NCBI RefSeq assembly: GCF_964340395.1
Contig: NW_027554292.1
Location: 159,001-223,000, forward strand
Source: Glandiceps talaboti
Taxonomy: Eukaryota > Hemichordata > Enteropneusta > Spengelidae
Reading direction: 5' to 3'
DNA: 64,000 nucleotides
The translations under genes were made by a program, and so were the position numbers. Shown here piece by piece: positions 27,026 to 39,210 of this stretch. Under the pieces are notes generated by a model, which ran no database searches, was not told where the DNA came from, and was given only the letters and a program-made list of their open reading frames with translations. How positions within the stretch are numbered: the first letter of the stretch is position 1; every line of letters starts with the position of its first letter.

Positions 27026-29600
27026 CGATCGGTTTGCGGTTTGGTCGGGTTTTGACAGTATTGTTTATGTTTTAACTAATTATGATCGGATTTGACTGGT
27101 TTAAAACCGGTATGGACAGGCTTTGACCTTTTTTGTCTTGTTTGTAATGGTTGTGGACCGGTTTGGACAGGTTGTGACCGGTTTGGAATGGTTTTGGACA
27201 GGTTTGGACCGGTTTGGACAGGTTTTGGACCGGTTTTGATATGTTTGCACAGGTTTTGACCAGTTTTGATCAGTTTTGACCGATTTAAAACCAGTGTTGA
27301 CTGATTTTGATCAGTTTTGACTTGTTTGCACTGGTTTTCGACCGGTTTGGACCGGTTTTGAAAGGTTTGGACAGGTTTTGACAAGTTTTGATCGGTTTTG
27401 AGGGGTTTTGAGTTGTTTGCACCTATTTTTGACCGTTTTGGACCGGTTTGACAGGTTTGCACAGGTTTTGACCAGTTTGCACTTGTTTTAAACCGGTTTG
27501 CGACAGGTTTTGACCAGTTTTGATCAGTTTTGACCGGTTTTAAACCTGTGTTGACTGGTTTTGATCAGTTTTGACTTGTTTGCACTGGTTTTGGACAAGT
27601 TTGGATGGGTTTTTGACCGGTTTGGACCGGTTTGGACAGGTTTGCACAGGTTTTGACCAGTTTTCACTTGTTTTAAACCGGTTTGCGACAGGTTTTGACC
27701 AGTTTTGATCAGTTTTGACCGGTTTTAAACCTGTGTTGACTGGTTTTGATCGGTTTTGACTTGTTTGCACCAGTTTTGGACTGGTTTCGATAGGTTTCGA
27801 CAGGTTTGAACCGGTTTTGACAGGTTTTGACCAGTTTAGATCAGTTTTGACCGGTTTACAACCAGTGTTGACTGGTTTTGTTCAGTTTTGACTTGTTTGC
27901 ACTGGTTTTGGACCGGTTTGGATAGGTTTTGGACCGGTTTGGACCGGTTTTGACAGGTTTGGACAGGTTTTGACGGGTTTTGAGTTGTTTGCACAGGTTT
28001 TGACCAGTTTTGATCAGTTTTGACCGGTTTAAAACCAGTGTTGATTGGTTTTGATCAGTTTTGACTTGTTTGCACTGGTTTTTGACCGGTTTGGACCGGT
28101 GTTGAAAGGTTTGGACAGGTTTTGACCAGATTTAACTGGTTTTAAACCGGTTTGCGAAAGGTTTTGACCAGTTTTCACTGGTTTTAAACAGGTGTTGACT
28201 GGTTTTGATCAGTTTTGACTTGTTTTCACCAGTTTGGGAATGGTTTCGATAGGTTTCGACAGGTTTGAACCAGTTTTGACAGGTTTTGACCACTTTTGAT
28301 CTGTTTTCACCTGTTTATAACCAATTTGGAAGGTTTTGACCGGTATTGACTCATTTTCACCAGTTTTGGTCCGCCTTGGATAGGTTTTCGACCGGTTTGC
28401 ACTTGTTTTAAACCGGTTTGCGACAGGTTTTGACCAGTTTTGATCAGTTTTGACCGGTTTTAAACCTGTGTTGACTGGTTTTGATCAGTTTTGACTTGTT
28501 TGCACTGGTTTTGGACAAGTTTGGATGGGTTTTTGACCGGTTTGGTCCGGTTTGGACAGGTTTGGACAGGTTTTGACGGGTTTTGAGTTGTTTGATTTTT
28601 GACCGGTTTGGACCGGTTTGACAGGTTTGCACAGGTTTTGACCAGTTTTCACTTGTGTTAAACCGGTTTGCGACAGGTTTTGACCAGTTTTGATCAGTTT
28701 TGACCGGTTTTAAACCTGTGCTGACTGGTTTTGATCGGTTTTGACTTGTTTGCACCAGTTTTGGACTGGTTTCGATAGGTTTCGACAGGTTTGAACCGGT
28801 TTTGACAGGTTTTGACCACTTTTGATCTGTTTTCACCTGTTTATAACCAATTTGGAAGGTTTTGACCGGTATTGACTCATTTTCACCAGTTTTGGTCCGC
28901 CTTGGATAGGTTTTCGACCGGTTTGCACTTGTTTTAAACCGGTTTGCGACAGGTTTTGACCAGTTTTGATCAGTTTTGACCGGTTTTAAACCTGTGTTGA
29001 CTGGTTTTGATCAGTTTTGACTTGTTTGCACTGGTTTTGGACAAGTTTGGATGGGTTTTTGACCGGTTTGGTCCGGTTTGGACAGGTTTGGACAGGTTTT
29101 GACGGGTTTTGAGTTGTTTGATTTTTGACCGGTTTGGACCGGTTTGACAGGTTTGCACAGGTTTTGACCAGTTTTCACTTGTGTTAAACCGGTTTGCGAC
29201 AGGTTTTGACCAGTTTTGATCAGTTTTGACCGGTTTTAAACCTGTGCTGACTGGTTTTGATCGGTTTTGACTTGTTTGCACCAGTTTTGGACTGGTTTCG
29301 ATAGGTTTCGACAGGTTTGAACCGGTTTTGACAGGTTTTGACCACTTTTGATCTGTTTTCACCTGTTTATAACCAATTTGGAAGGTTTTGACCGGTATTG
29401 ACTCATTTTCACCAGTTTTGGTCCGCCTTGGATAGGTTTTCGACCGGTTTGGACCGTTTGGACAGGTTTGCACATGTTTTGACTCATTTAAACCTGTACA
29501 GAACAGGTTTGGACAGGTGTCCACCGGTTTGGACCGTTTTTACAGGTTTGCACAGGTTTTGACTCATTTAAACCTGTACAGAACAGGTTTGGACAGGTGT
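27026..29600. repeat. HOR 18 (2,575 bp, class L)
   Basis: TTTGTAATGG near 27141 marks it as class L. It equals the 2,049-bp class plus the 526-bp tandem duplication. The class M unit that follows L in the other cycles is missing after it. Confidence 0.88.
28396..29447. repeat. 526-bp tandem duplication inside HOR 18
   Basis: Copy 1 is 28396-28921 and copy 2 is 28922-29447. Both start TTTGCACTTG after TTTTCGACCGG. Both share the private variant CTGTGCTGACTGG, where related units have CTGTGTTGACTGG. The unit is exactly 526 bp longer than its relatives HOR 10 and HOR 21 (both 2,049 bp). Confidence 0.9.
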
Positions 29601-31889
29601 CGATCGGTTTGCGGTTTGGTCGGGTTTTGACAGTATTGTTTATGTTTTAACTAATTATGATCGGATTTGACTGGTTTAAAACCGGTATGGACAGGTTTTG
29701 ACCTTTTTTGTCTTGTTTGCAATGGTTGTGGACCGGTTTGGACAGGTTGTGACCGGTTTGGAATGGTTTTGGACAGGTTTGGACCGGTTTGGACAGGTTT
29801 TGGACCGGTTTTGATATGTTTGCACAGGTTTTGACCAGTTTTGATCTGTTTTGACCTGTTTAAAACCAGTGTTGACTGGTTTTGACTGGTTTTGACTCAT
29901 TTACATCGGTTATGGACTGGTTCGGAAAGGTTTTGACTGGTTTGGAATTGTTTTGGACAGGTTTGCACAGGTTTTGATCGGTTTTGACTTGTTTGCATTG
30001 GTTTTGGACCGGATTTGACCAGTTTTGACTCAGTTTTAACTGGTTTAAAAATGGTTTTTGGATAGGTTTGGACAGGTTTTGACTTGTTTTGACCAGTTTT
30101 GACAGTTTTACGACCCATTTAGACCAGTTTTGACAGGTTTGGACAGGTTTGGACCAGTTTTGACCAGTTTTCACTTGGTTTTCGACCGATTTGTACCGGT
30201 TTTGAAAGGTTTTGACAGGTTTTGACAAGTTTTGATGGGATTTGAGTTGTTTGCACCTATTTTTGACCGGTTTGGACCGGTTTGACAGGTTTGCACAGGT
30301 GTTGACCAGTTTTGATCAGTTTTGACCGGTTTTAAACCTGTGTTGACTGGTTTTGATCGGTTTTGACTTGTTTGCACCAGTTTTGGACTGGTTTCGATAG
30401 GTTTCGACAGGTTTGAACCGATTTTGACAGGTTTTGACTAGTTTTGATCAGTTTTGACCGGTTTTAAACCGGTATTGACTGGTTTTGATCAGTTTTGACT
30501 TGTTTGCACTGGTTTTGGACAGGTTTGGATAGGTTTTGGACCGGTTTGGACCGGCTTTGACAGGTTTGGACAGGTTTTGACGGGTTTTGAGTTGTTTGCA
30601 CAGGTTTTGACCAGTTTTGATCAGTTTTGACCGGTTTAAAACCAGTGTTGATTGGTTTTGATCAGTTTTGACTTGTTTGCACTGGTTTATGACCGGTTTG
30701 GACCGGTGTTGAAAGGTTTGGACAGGTTTTGACCAGATTTAACTGGTTTTAAACCGGTTTGCGAAAGGTTTTGACCAGTTTTCACTGGTTTTAAACCGGT
30801 GTTGACTGGTTTTGATCAGTTTTGACTTGTTTTCACCAGTTTGGGAATGGTTTCGATAGGTTTCGACAGGTTTGAACCAGTTTTGACAGGTTTTGACCAG
30901 TTTTGACAGTTTTCCGACCCATTTAGACCAGTTTTGACAGGTTTGGACAGGTTTGGACCAGTTTTGACCAGTTTTCACTTGGTTTTCGACCGATTTGGAC
31001 CGGTTTTGAAAGGTTTTAACAGGTTTTGACAAGTTTTGATGGGATTTGAGTTGTTTGCACCTATTTTTGACCGGTTTGGACCGGTTTGACAGGTTTGCAC
31101 AGGTGTTGACCAGTTTTGATCAGTTTTGACCGGTTTTAAACCTGTGTTGTCTGGTTTTGATAGGTTTCGACAGGTTTGAACCGATTTTGACAGGTTTTGA
31201 CTAGTTTTGATCAGTTTTGACCGGTTTTAAACCGGTATTGACTGGTTTTGATCAGTTTTGACTTGTTTGTACTGGTTTTGGACAGGTTTGGATAGGTTTT
31301 GGACCGGTTTGGACCGGTTTTGACAGGTTTTGACTGGTTTTGAGTTGTTTGCACCTATTTTGGACAGGTTTGGATAGTTTTAAACCGGTTTGCGACAGGT
31401 TTTGACAAGTTTTGATCGGTTTTGACGGGTTTTGAGTTGTTTGCACCTATTTTTGACCAGTTTGGACCGGTTTGACAGGTTTGCACAGATTTTGACCAGT
31501 TTTGATCAGGTTTGACCGGTTTTAAACCGGTGTTTTGATCGGTTTTGACTTGTTTTCACCTATTTTGGACAGGTTTGACTAGTTTTGATCAGTTTTGACC
31601 GGTTTTAAACCGGTATTGACTGCTTTTGATCAGTTTTGACTTGTTTTCACCAGTTTGGGAATGGTTTCGATAGGTTTCGACAGGTTTGAACCAATTTTGA
31701 CAGGTTTTGACCAGTTTTGATCTGTTTTCACCTGTTTATAACCAATTTGGAAGGTTTTGACCGATATTGACTCATTTTCACCAGTTTTGGTCCGCCTTGG
31801 ATAGGTTTTCGACCGGTTTGGACCGTTTGGACAGGTTTGCACAGGTTTTGACTCATTTAAACCTGTACAGAACAGGTTTGGACAGGTGT
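29601..31889. repeat. HOR 19 (2,289 bp, class IV/III fusion)
   Basis: Begins as class IV (TTTACATCGGTTATGG near 29900) and continues as class III (TTTATGACCGG near 30686) without an anchor between, joined near GGACCGGCTTTGACAGG (30549). Ends with one 80-bp unit. Confidence 0.85.
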
Positions 31890-32890
31890 CGATCGGTTTG
31901 CGGTTTGGTCGGGTTTTGACAGTATTGTTTATGTTTTAACTAATTATGATCGGATTTGACTGGTTTAAAACCGGTATGGACAGGTTTTGACCTTTTTTGT
32001 CTTGTTTGCAATGGTTGTGGACCGGTTTGGACAGGTTGTGACCGGTTTGGAATGGTTTTGGACAGGTTTGGACCGGTTTGGACTGGTTTTGGACCGGTTT
32101 TGATATGTTTGCACAGGTTTTGACCAGTTTTGATCAGTTTTGACCGATTTAAAACCAGTGTTGACTGATTTTGATCAGTTTTGACTTGTTTGCACTGGTT
32201 TTCGACCGGTTTGGACCGGTTTTGAAAGGTTTGGACAGGTTTTGACAAGTTTTGATCGGTTTTGAGGGGTTTTGAGTTGTTTGCACCTATTTTTGACCGT
32301 TTTGGACCGGTTTGACAGGTTTGCACAGGTTTTGACCAGTTTGCACTTGTTTTAAACCGGTTTGCGACAGGTTTTGACCAGTTTTGATCAGTTTTGACCG
32401 GTTTTAAACCTGTGTTGACTGGTTTTGATCAGTTTTGACTTGTTTGCACTGGTTTTCGACCGGTTTGTACCGGTTTTGAAAGGTTTGGACAGGTTTTGAC
32501 AAGTTTTGATCGGTTTTGAGGGGTTTTGAGTTGTTTGCACCTATTTTTGACCGTTTTGGACCGGTTTGACAGGTTTGCACAGGTTTTGACCAGTTTGCAC
32601 TTGTTTTAAACCGGTTTGCGACAGGTTTTGACCAGTTTTGATCTGTTTTCACCTGTTTATAACCAATTTGGAAGGTTTTGACCGATATTGACTCATTTTC
32701 ACCAGTTTTGGTCCGCCTTGGATAGGTTTTCGACCGGTTTGGACCGTTTGGACAGGTTTGCACATGTTTTGACTCATTTAAACCTGTACAGAACAGGTTT
32801 GGACAGGTGTCCACCGGTTTGGACCGTTTGGACAGGTTTGCACAGGTTTTGACTCATTTAAACCTGTACAGAACAGGTTTGGACAGGTGT
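31890..32890. repeat. HOR 20 (1,001 bp, class S)
   Basis: Opens the third cycle; almost the same as HOR 17, with GGACTGGTTTTGG near 32081 as a private change. Confidence 0.87.
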
Positions 32891-34939
32891 CGATCGGTTT
32901 GCGGTTTGGTCGGGTTTTGACAGTATTGTTTATGTTTTAACTAATTATGATCGGATTTGACTGGTTTAAAATCGGTATGGACAGGTTTTGACCTTTTTTG
33001 TCTTGTTTGTAATGGTTGTGGACCGGTTTGGACAGGTTGTGTCCGGTTTGGAATGGTTTTGGACAGGTTTGGACCGGTTTGGACAGGTTTTGGACCGGTT
33101 TTGATATGTTTGCACAGGTTTTGACCAGTTTTGATCAGTTTTGACCGATTTAAAACCAGTGTTGACTGATTTTGATCAGTTTTGAATTGTTTGCACTGGT
33201 TTTCGACCGGTTTGGACCGGTTTTGAAAGGTTTGGACAGGTTTTGACAAGTTTTGATCGGTTTTGAGGGGTTTTGAGTTGTTTGCACCTATTTTTGACCG
33301 TTTTGGACCGGTTTGACAGGTTTGCACAGGTTTTGACCAGTTTGCACTTGTTTTAAACCGGTTTGCGACAGGTTTTGACCAGTTTTGATCAGTTTTGACC
33401 GGTTTTAAACCTGTGTTGACTGGTTTTGACAAGTTTTGACTTGTTTGCACTGGTTTTGGACAAGTTTGGATGGGTTTTTGACCGGTTTGGACCGGTTTGG
33501 ACAGGTTTGCACAGGTTTTGACCAGTTTTCACTTGTTTTAAACCGGTTTGCGACAGGTTTTGACCAGTTTTGATCAGTTTTGACCGGTTTTAAACCTGTG
33601 TTGACTGGTTTTGATCGGTTTTGACTTGTTTGCACCAGTTTCGGACTGGTTTCGATAGGTTTCGACAGGTTTGAACCGGTTTTGACAGGTTTTGACCAGT
33701 TTAGATCAGTTTTGACCGGTTTACAACCAGTGTTGACTGGTTTTGTTCAGTTTTGACTTGTTTGCACTGGTTTTGGACCGGTTTTGATAGGTTTTGGACC
33801 GGTTTGGACCGGTTTTGACAGGTTTGGACAGGTTTTGACGGGTTTTGAGTTGTTTGCACAGGTTTTGACCAGTTTTGATCAGTTTTGACCGGTTTAAAAC
33901 CAGTGTTGATTGGTTTTGATCAGTTTTGACTTGTTTGCACTGGTTTTTGACCGGTTTGGACCGGTGTTGAAAGGTTTGGACAGGTTTTGACCAGATTTAA
34001 CTGGTTTTAAACCGGTTTGCGAAAGGTTTTGACCAGTTTTCACTGGTTTTAAACAGGTGTTGTCTGGTTTTGATCAGTTTTGACTTGTTTTCACCAGTTT
34101 GGGAATGGTTTCGATAGGTTTCGACAGGTTTGAACCAGTTTTGACAGGTTTTGACCACTTTTGATCTGTTTTCACCTGTTTATAACCAATTTGGAAGGTT
34201 TTGACCGGTATTGACTCATTTTCACCAGTTTTGGTCCGCCTTGGATAGGTTTTCGACCGGTTTGCACTTGTTTTAAACCGGTTTGCGACAGGTTTTGACC
34301 AGTTTTGATCAGTTTTGACCGGTTGTAAACCTGTGTTGACTGGTTTTGATCAGTTTTGACTTGTTTGCACTGGTTTTGGACAAGTTTGGATGGGTTTTTG
34401 ACCGGTTTGGTCCGGTTTGGACAGGTTTGGACAGGTTTTGACGGGTTTTGAGTTGTTTGATTTTTGACCGGTTTGGACCGGTTTGACAGGTTTGCACAGG
34501 TTTTGACCAGTTTTCACTTGTGTTAAACCGGTTTGCGACAGGTTTTGACCAGTTTTGATCAGTTTTGACCGGTTTTAAACCTGTGTTGACTGGTTTTGAT
34601 CGGTTTTGACTTGTTTGCACCAGTTTTGGACTGGTTTCGATAGGTTTCGACAGGTTTGAACCGGTTTTGACAGGTTTTGACCACTTTTGATCTGTTTTCA
34701 CCTGTTTATAACCAATTTGGAAGGTTTTGACCGGTATTGACTCATTTTCACCAGTTTTGGTCCGCCTTGGATAGATTTTCGACCGGTTTGGACCGTTTGG
34801 ACAGGTTTGCACATGTTTTGACTCATTTAAACCTGTACAGAACAGGTTTGGACAGGTGTCCACCGGTTTGGACCGTTTTTACAGGTTTGCACAGGTTTTG
34901 ACTCATTTAAACCTGTACAGAACAGGTTTGGACAGGTGT
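32891..34939. repeat. HOR 21 (2,049 bp, class L)
   Basis: Same length and diagnostic words as HOR 10 (TTTGTAATGG near 33007). Private changes include GTGTCCGG near 33039 and GGTTGTAAACC near 34321. Confidence 0.87.
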
Positions 34940-36354
34940 CGATCGGTTTGCGGTTTGGTCGGGTTTTGACAGTATTGTTTATGTTTTAACTAATTATGAT
35001 CGGATTTGACTGGTTTAAAACCGGTATGGACAGGTTTTGACCTTTTTTGTCTTGTTTGCAATGGTTGTGGACCGGTTTGGACAGGTTGTGACCGGTTTGG
35101 AATGGTTTTGGACAGGTTTGGACCGGTTTGGACAGGTTTTGGACCGGTTTTGATATGTTTGCACAGGTTTTGACCAGTTTTGATCAGTTTTGACCGATTT
35201 AAAACCAGTTTTGACTGATTTTGATCAGTTTTGAATTGTATGCACTGGTTTTCGACCGGTTTGGACCGGTTTTGAAAGGTTTGGACAGGTTTTGACAAGT
35301 TTTGATCGATTTTTACGGGTTTTGAGTTGTTTGCACCTATTTTTGACCGTTTTGGACCGGTTTGTCAGGTTTGCACAGGTTTTGACCAGTTTTCACTTGT
35401 TTTAAACCGGTTTGCGACAGGTTTTGACCAGTTTTGATCAGTTTTGACCGGTTTTAAACCTGTGTTGACTGGTTTTGATCAGTTTGGATGGGTTTTTGAC
35501 CGGTTTGGACCGGTTTGGACAGGTTTGGACAGGTTTTGACGGGTTTTGAGTTGTTTGCACCTATTTTGGACATGTTTGGATGGGTTTTCGACCGGTTTAG
35601 ACCGGTTTTGAAAGGTTTGGACTGGTTTTGAGAAGTTTTCATCGGTTTTGACGGGTTTTGAGTTGTTTGATTTTTGACCGGTTTGGACCGGTTTGACAGG
35701 TTTGCACAGGTTTTGACCAGTTTTCATTTGTTTTAAACCGGTTTGCGACAGGTTTTGACCAGTTTTGATCAGTTTTGACCGGTTTTAAACCTGTGTTGAC
35801 TGGTTTTGATCGGTTTTGACTTGTTTGCACCAGTTTTGGAATGGTTTCGATAGGTTTCGACAGGTTTGAACCGGTTTTGACAGGTTTTGACCAGTTTTGA
35901 TCAGTTTTGACCGGTTTAAAACCAGTGTTGACTGGTTTTGATCAGTTTTGACTTGTTTGCACTGGTTTTTGACCGGTTTGGACCGGTTTGACAGGTTTGC
36001 ACAGGTTTTGACCAGATTTAACTGGTTTTAAACCGGTTTGCGAAACGTTTTGACCAGTTTTCACTGGTTTTAAACCGGTGTTGACTGGTTTTGATCGGTT
36101 TTGACTTGTTTGCACCAGTTTTGGACTGGTTTCGATAGATTTCGAAAGATTTGAACCAGTTTTGACAGATTTTGACCAGTTTTGATCTGTTTTCACCTGT
36201 TTATAACCAATTTGGAAGGTTTTGACCGGTATTGACTCATTTTCACCAGTTTTGGCCCGCCTTGGATAGGTTTTCGACCGGTTTGGACCGTTTGGACAGG
36301 TTTGCACAGGTTTTGACTCATTTAAACCTGTACAGAACAGGTTTGGACAGGTGT
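34940..36354. repeat. HOR 22 (1,415 bp, class M)
   Basis: Relative of HOR 11 with a 31-bp deletion near 35484 between two CAGTTT words, exactly explaining the length difference. Ends with one 80-bp unit. Confidence 0.87.
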
Positions 36355-37490
36355 CGACAGGTTTGCGGTTTGGTCGGGTTTTGACAGTATTGTTTATGTT
36401 TTAACTAATTATGATCGGATTTGACTGGTTTAAAACCGGTATGGACAGGTTTTGACCTTTTTTGTCTTGTTTGCAATGGTTGTGGACCGGTTTGGACAGG
36501 TTGTGACCGGTTTGGAATGGTTTTGGACAGGTTTGGACCGGTTTGGACAGGTTTTGATATGTTTGCACAGGTTTTGACCAGTTTTGATCTGTTTTGACCT
36601 GTTTAAAACCAGTGTTGACTGGTTTTGACTGGTTTTGACTCATTTACATCGGTTATGGACTGGTTCGGAAAGGTTTTGACTGGTTTGGAATTGTTTTGGA
36701 CAGGTTTGCACAGGTTTTGATCGGTTTTGACTTGTTTGCATTGGTTTTGGACCGGATTTGACCAGTTTTGACTCAGTTTTAACTGGTTTAAAAATGGTTT
36801 TTGGATAGGTTTGGACAGGTTTTGACTGGTTTTGAATGGTCTTGGACAGGTTTTGACTTGTTTTGACCAGTTTTGACAGTTTTACGACCCATTTAGACCA
36901 GTTTTGACAGGTTTGGACAGGTTTGGACCAGTTTTGACCAGTTTTCACTTGGTTTTCGACCGATTTGGACCGGTTTTGAAAGGTTTTAACAGGTTTTGAC
37001 AAGTTTTGATGGGATTTGAGTTGTTTGCACCTATTTTTGACCGGTTTGGACCGGTTTGACAGGTTTGCACAGGTGTTGACCAGTTTTGATCAGTTTTGAC
37101 CGGTTTTAAACCTGTGTTGACTGGTTTTGATAGGTTTCGACAGGTTTGAACCGATTTTGACAGGTTTTGACTAGTTTTGATCAGTTTTGACCGGTTTTAA
37201 ACCGGTATTGACTGGTTTTGATCAGTTTTGACTTGTTTGCACTGGTTTTGGACAGGTTTGGATAGGTTTTGGACCGGTTTGGACCGGTTTTGACAGGTTT
37301 TGACTGGTTTTGAGTTGTTTGCACCTATTTTGGACAGGTTTGGATAGTTTTAAACCGGTTTGCGACAGGTTTTGACAAGTTTTGATCGGTTTTGACGGGT
37401 TTTGAGTTGTTTGCACCTATTTTTGACCAGTTTGGACCGGTTTGACAGGTTTGCACAGATTTTGACCAGTTTTGATCAGGTTTGACCGGT

Positions 37491-37496
37491 TTTAAA
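37491..37496. repeat. Target-site duplication, left (TTTAAA)
   Basis: TTTAAA abuts the left end of the element and matches 39907-39912. Because the word is its own reverse complement, the true duplication may be TTAA (37492-37495) with the element one base longer at each end, or three bases. Confidence 0.8.
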
Positions 37497-38196
37497 GGTG
37501 ATTCAAAATGCTCACATTCACTATCGCTAATTTGCTAGACGACATGTTTGTGAAATGCATTCTGGTTTTAAAACTTTTCAAAAGCGTCTGCAAACACCTT
37601 AAAATGACCTTTTTTCAGTCACTTCCCTTCGGATTTACTTCGAGAGTTTTCGGGTATTTCCGGTCCCACCTAGACCACGGGATTTGATGACGTCATAAGG
37701 AGACATGGTTAGCACGTAGCCTATGACGAGCGTAGTCAACAGGTGAATAAAACTCAACAGCATTGTGAAAAAATACATTGCCGGTGGTTGTAATAGACAT
37801 CAGTAAACAAAAACTACACTCTACATGTCTTATTAACCAACATTTACCGATATTTACTCAAACTTTCTGACTAATTGGCAGTGTCTGTGGGTATAAATGC
37901 TAAAATATGATCTCCCCATATTATGGCAAAATAAATCAAAACGGTACGGCTAGACTAGATATATATAAACACTTGTAATGTCGCGTGTTTCACATTCATT
38001 GACTTTTATTTATCTGATTTTTTATTATTTGCCAACAAGAAGCATTACGATACCGTCGTGACGTTTGACGGCATCCCCGGGCCAAGGACGGCATATTTTA
38101 GCCCAATCGTACTCGCGTCGCCTTTTGAACAGTGCATTTAACAACAAAGTAAACATATTTCATCTCGAATAAATATACTAGTTATTAGAATACCAA
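37497..38196 (+). repeat. Left terminal inverted repeat (about 700 bp)
   Basis: This arm is the reverse complement of 39211-39906. The outer 212 bases (37497-37708) match without a mismatch; the first difference is T at 37709. The next roughly 240 bases have only a handful of substitutions. From about 37950 inward the two arms differ by indels, and about 38045-38120 is poorly alignable. Similarity returns at about 38123-38196 (the AACAAAGTAAACATATTT stretch). The inner limit is approximate. Confidence 0.88.
37688..37695. promoter_or_regulatory. CRE-like palindrome TGACGTCA in left TIR
   Basis: A perfect TGACGTCA octamer (the consensus for CREB/ATF-type bZIP factors) lies in the fully conserved outer part of the arm, about 190 bases from the tip. 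Function is inferred from the motif only; a chance match is possible. Confidence 0.3.
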
Positions 38197-38646
38197 TGGG
38201 AAACTTCAAGAAGGCGTATCGGGACATGTGCCACAATATATTTGTTGCTCCCATAATACACTAATTGATTCGATTTGCTCCGAGCATATGGAAGTACGCT
38301 CCGAGTCATTGCATCATGTAAATGGAACTGTGACCAACCTAATTTTGTTGTCCATATATAAAATGAGACTGACCTGTAAATTTTTCACAGTTTTCGTTGT
38401 GGTCTTGTATTGTCACATGTTTGGCTTGTGAACACAAGTTTACATCTATTATTGTCTAGGGCGTAATACTCTAGTCCGAGTCTGAAACCCATATAAAACC
38501 TAAGAAACTCGCATTCGGATCGGACAGAACAGAAGTAGGTCTCATCGACTTGTTGGGGACTCGAATTATTGCTTGTTTTTATCACGGTATACAGGTGATT
38601 ATTATATATCGGTAGAGGGGTAGTGTTGTCAAGTTTTGTGCAGTCA

Positions 38647-38658
38647 CCGCGGCCGCGG
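38647..38658. other. GC-only 12-bp palindrome near element midpoint
   Basis: CCGCGGCCGCGG is a perfect self-complementary word made only of G and C, in otherwise AT-leaning sequence. It sits about 50 bases from the geometric centre of the element (38701). No known role is assigned. Confidence 0.6.
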
Positions 38659-39070
38659 CAGTAAGCTCATACTAGGATAGTTCCGCCGATCAAAGCTGAA
38701 GCAGTGTATGTACAATGTACGTATGGAATCGGGAGAGCACAGTGTCGGGTTAAATTTATCCACGTGTTGATGTAATCCATATTTATCAATCAGATATATT
38801 GTAAAATTCTTCAAGTCGTACAGAAATAACGTATCTAACTTCAACACAAACCCTGAGAAACGGGACCGGACGTGGCTAGCCAAGTATCTAGTTGCAGGCT
38901 TTCTTTCATAACCATGTGCTGGGGTCACGACCTTGATTGCCGACGTCAATATTGTCCAATCATATTTGATATCATGAACACATCGCGATATTTGATTTGT
39001 TGGTTTCCTAAACTGTACACTTCGAATACCATGATTCGTTACAGAATTCTTCTAATGAATATTAAATAGG

Positions 39071-39106
39071 CTTGTTGCATTAAATTAAGTGATATATCGC
39101 AACAAG
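39071..39106. other. Small inverted repeat in element centre
   Basis: CTTGTTGC (39071-39078) pairs with GCAACAAG (39099-39106) across a 20-base loop that itself contains GATATATC. It could form a hairpin. There is no T-run or gene next to it to suggest a terminator. Confidence 0.4.
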
Positions 39107-39210
39107 GGAAACCATACAAGTTTTCTTCCAGACAAGTTGCTAAAGTCATGTAAATGACAACACTCAACTCACGAAATTTCCTCAATTCTTTACAATTTTA
39201 TTGCTGATGA

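Larger units (their letters stand above)
1..37490. repeat. Satellite array, left part
   Basis: This is a continuous tandem array of a degenerate 10-11 bp unit (a T3-T4 tract followed by GACC, GATC, GACA or GACT and then a GG or AG step). Units assemble into anchored higher-order repeats of 0.87-2.86 kb, listed separately. Orientation never changes. The plus strand is G+T rich throughout. No unique sequence longer than a few tens of bases is visible here. The array stops at the target-site duplication of the inserted element and resumes in register on the other side. Confidence 0.97.
38197..39210. other. Unique centre of the element, no recognised gene
   Basis: About 1.0 kb lies between the arms, of ordinary mixed composition and clearly unlike the satellite. 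The largest open frames are 101 codons (38644-38949, minus) and 65-67 codons (38228-38431 and 38872-39069 plus; 38385-38585 minus). None shows a transposase signature, zinc-binding pattern or other domain I recognise, and none has convincing start context. A TATA-like ATATATAAAA stretch occurs near 38355. I read this as non-coding filler of a non-autonomous element, or a remnant too decayed to name. Confidence 0.6.

Noticed and set aside
835-37416. Dozens of minus-strand open frames of 60-209 codons, several repeated with near-identical peptides (for example starting MDTCPNLFCTG)
   Set aside because: They are translations of the 10-11 bp satellite: low-complexity K/P/V/Q/T/N/S peptides whose frame shifts with unit length. 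They stay open because stop codons are rare on that strand of the repeat. Their similarity reflects repeat homogenisation, and there is no start context or folded-domain signal. Frames of the same kind fill 40016-63387.
38228-38431. 67-codon frame with a hydrophobic end in the element centre
   Set aside because: Too short and unlike any transposase I know; the hydrophobic stretch comes from T-rich DNA and there is no supporting context.
38644-38949. 101-codon minus-strand frame in the element centre
   Set aside because: No recognisable domain or motif, and about the length expected by chance in 1 kb read in six frames.
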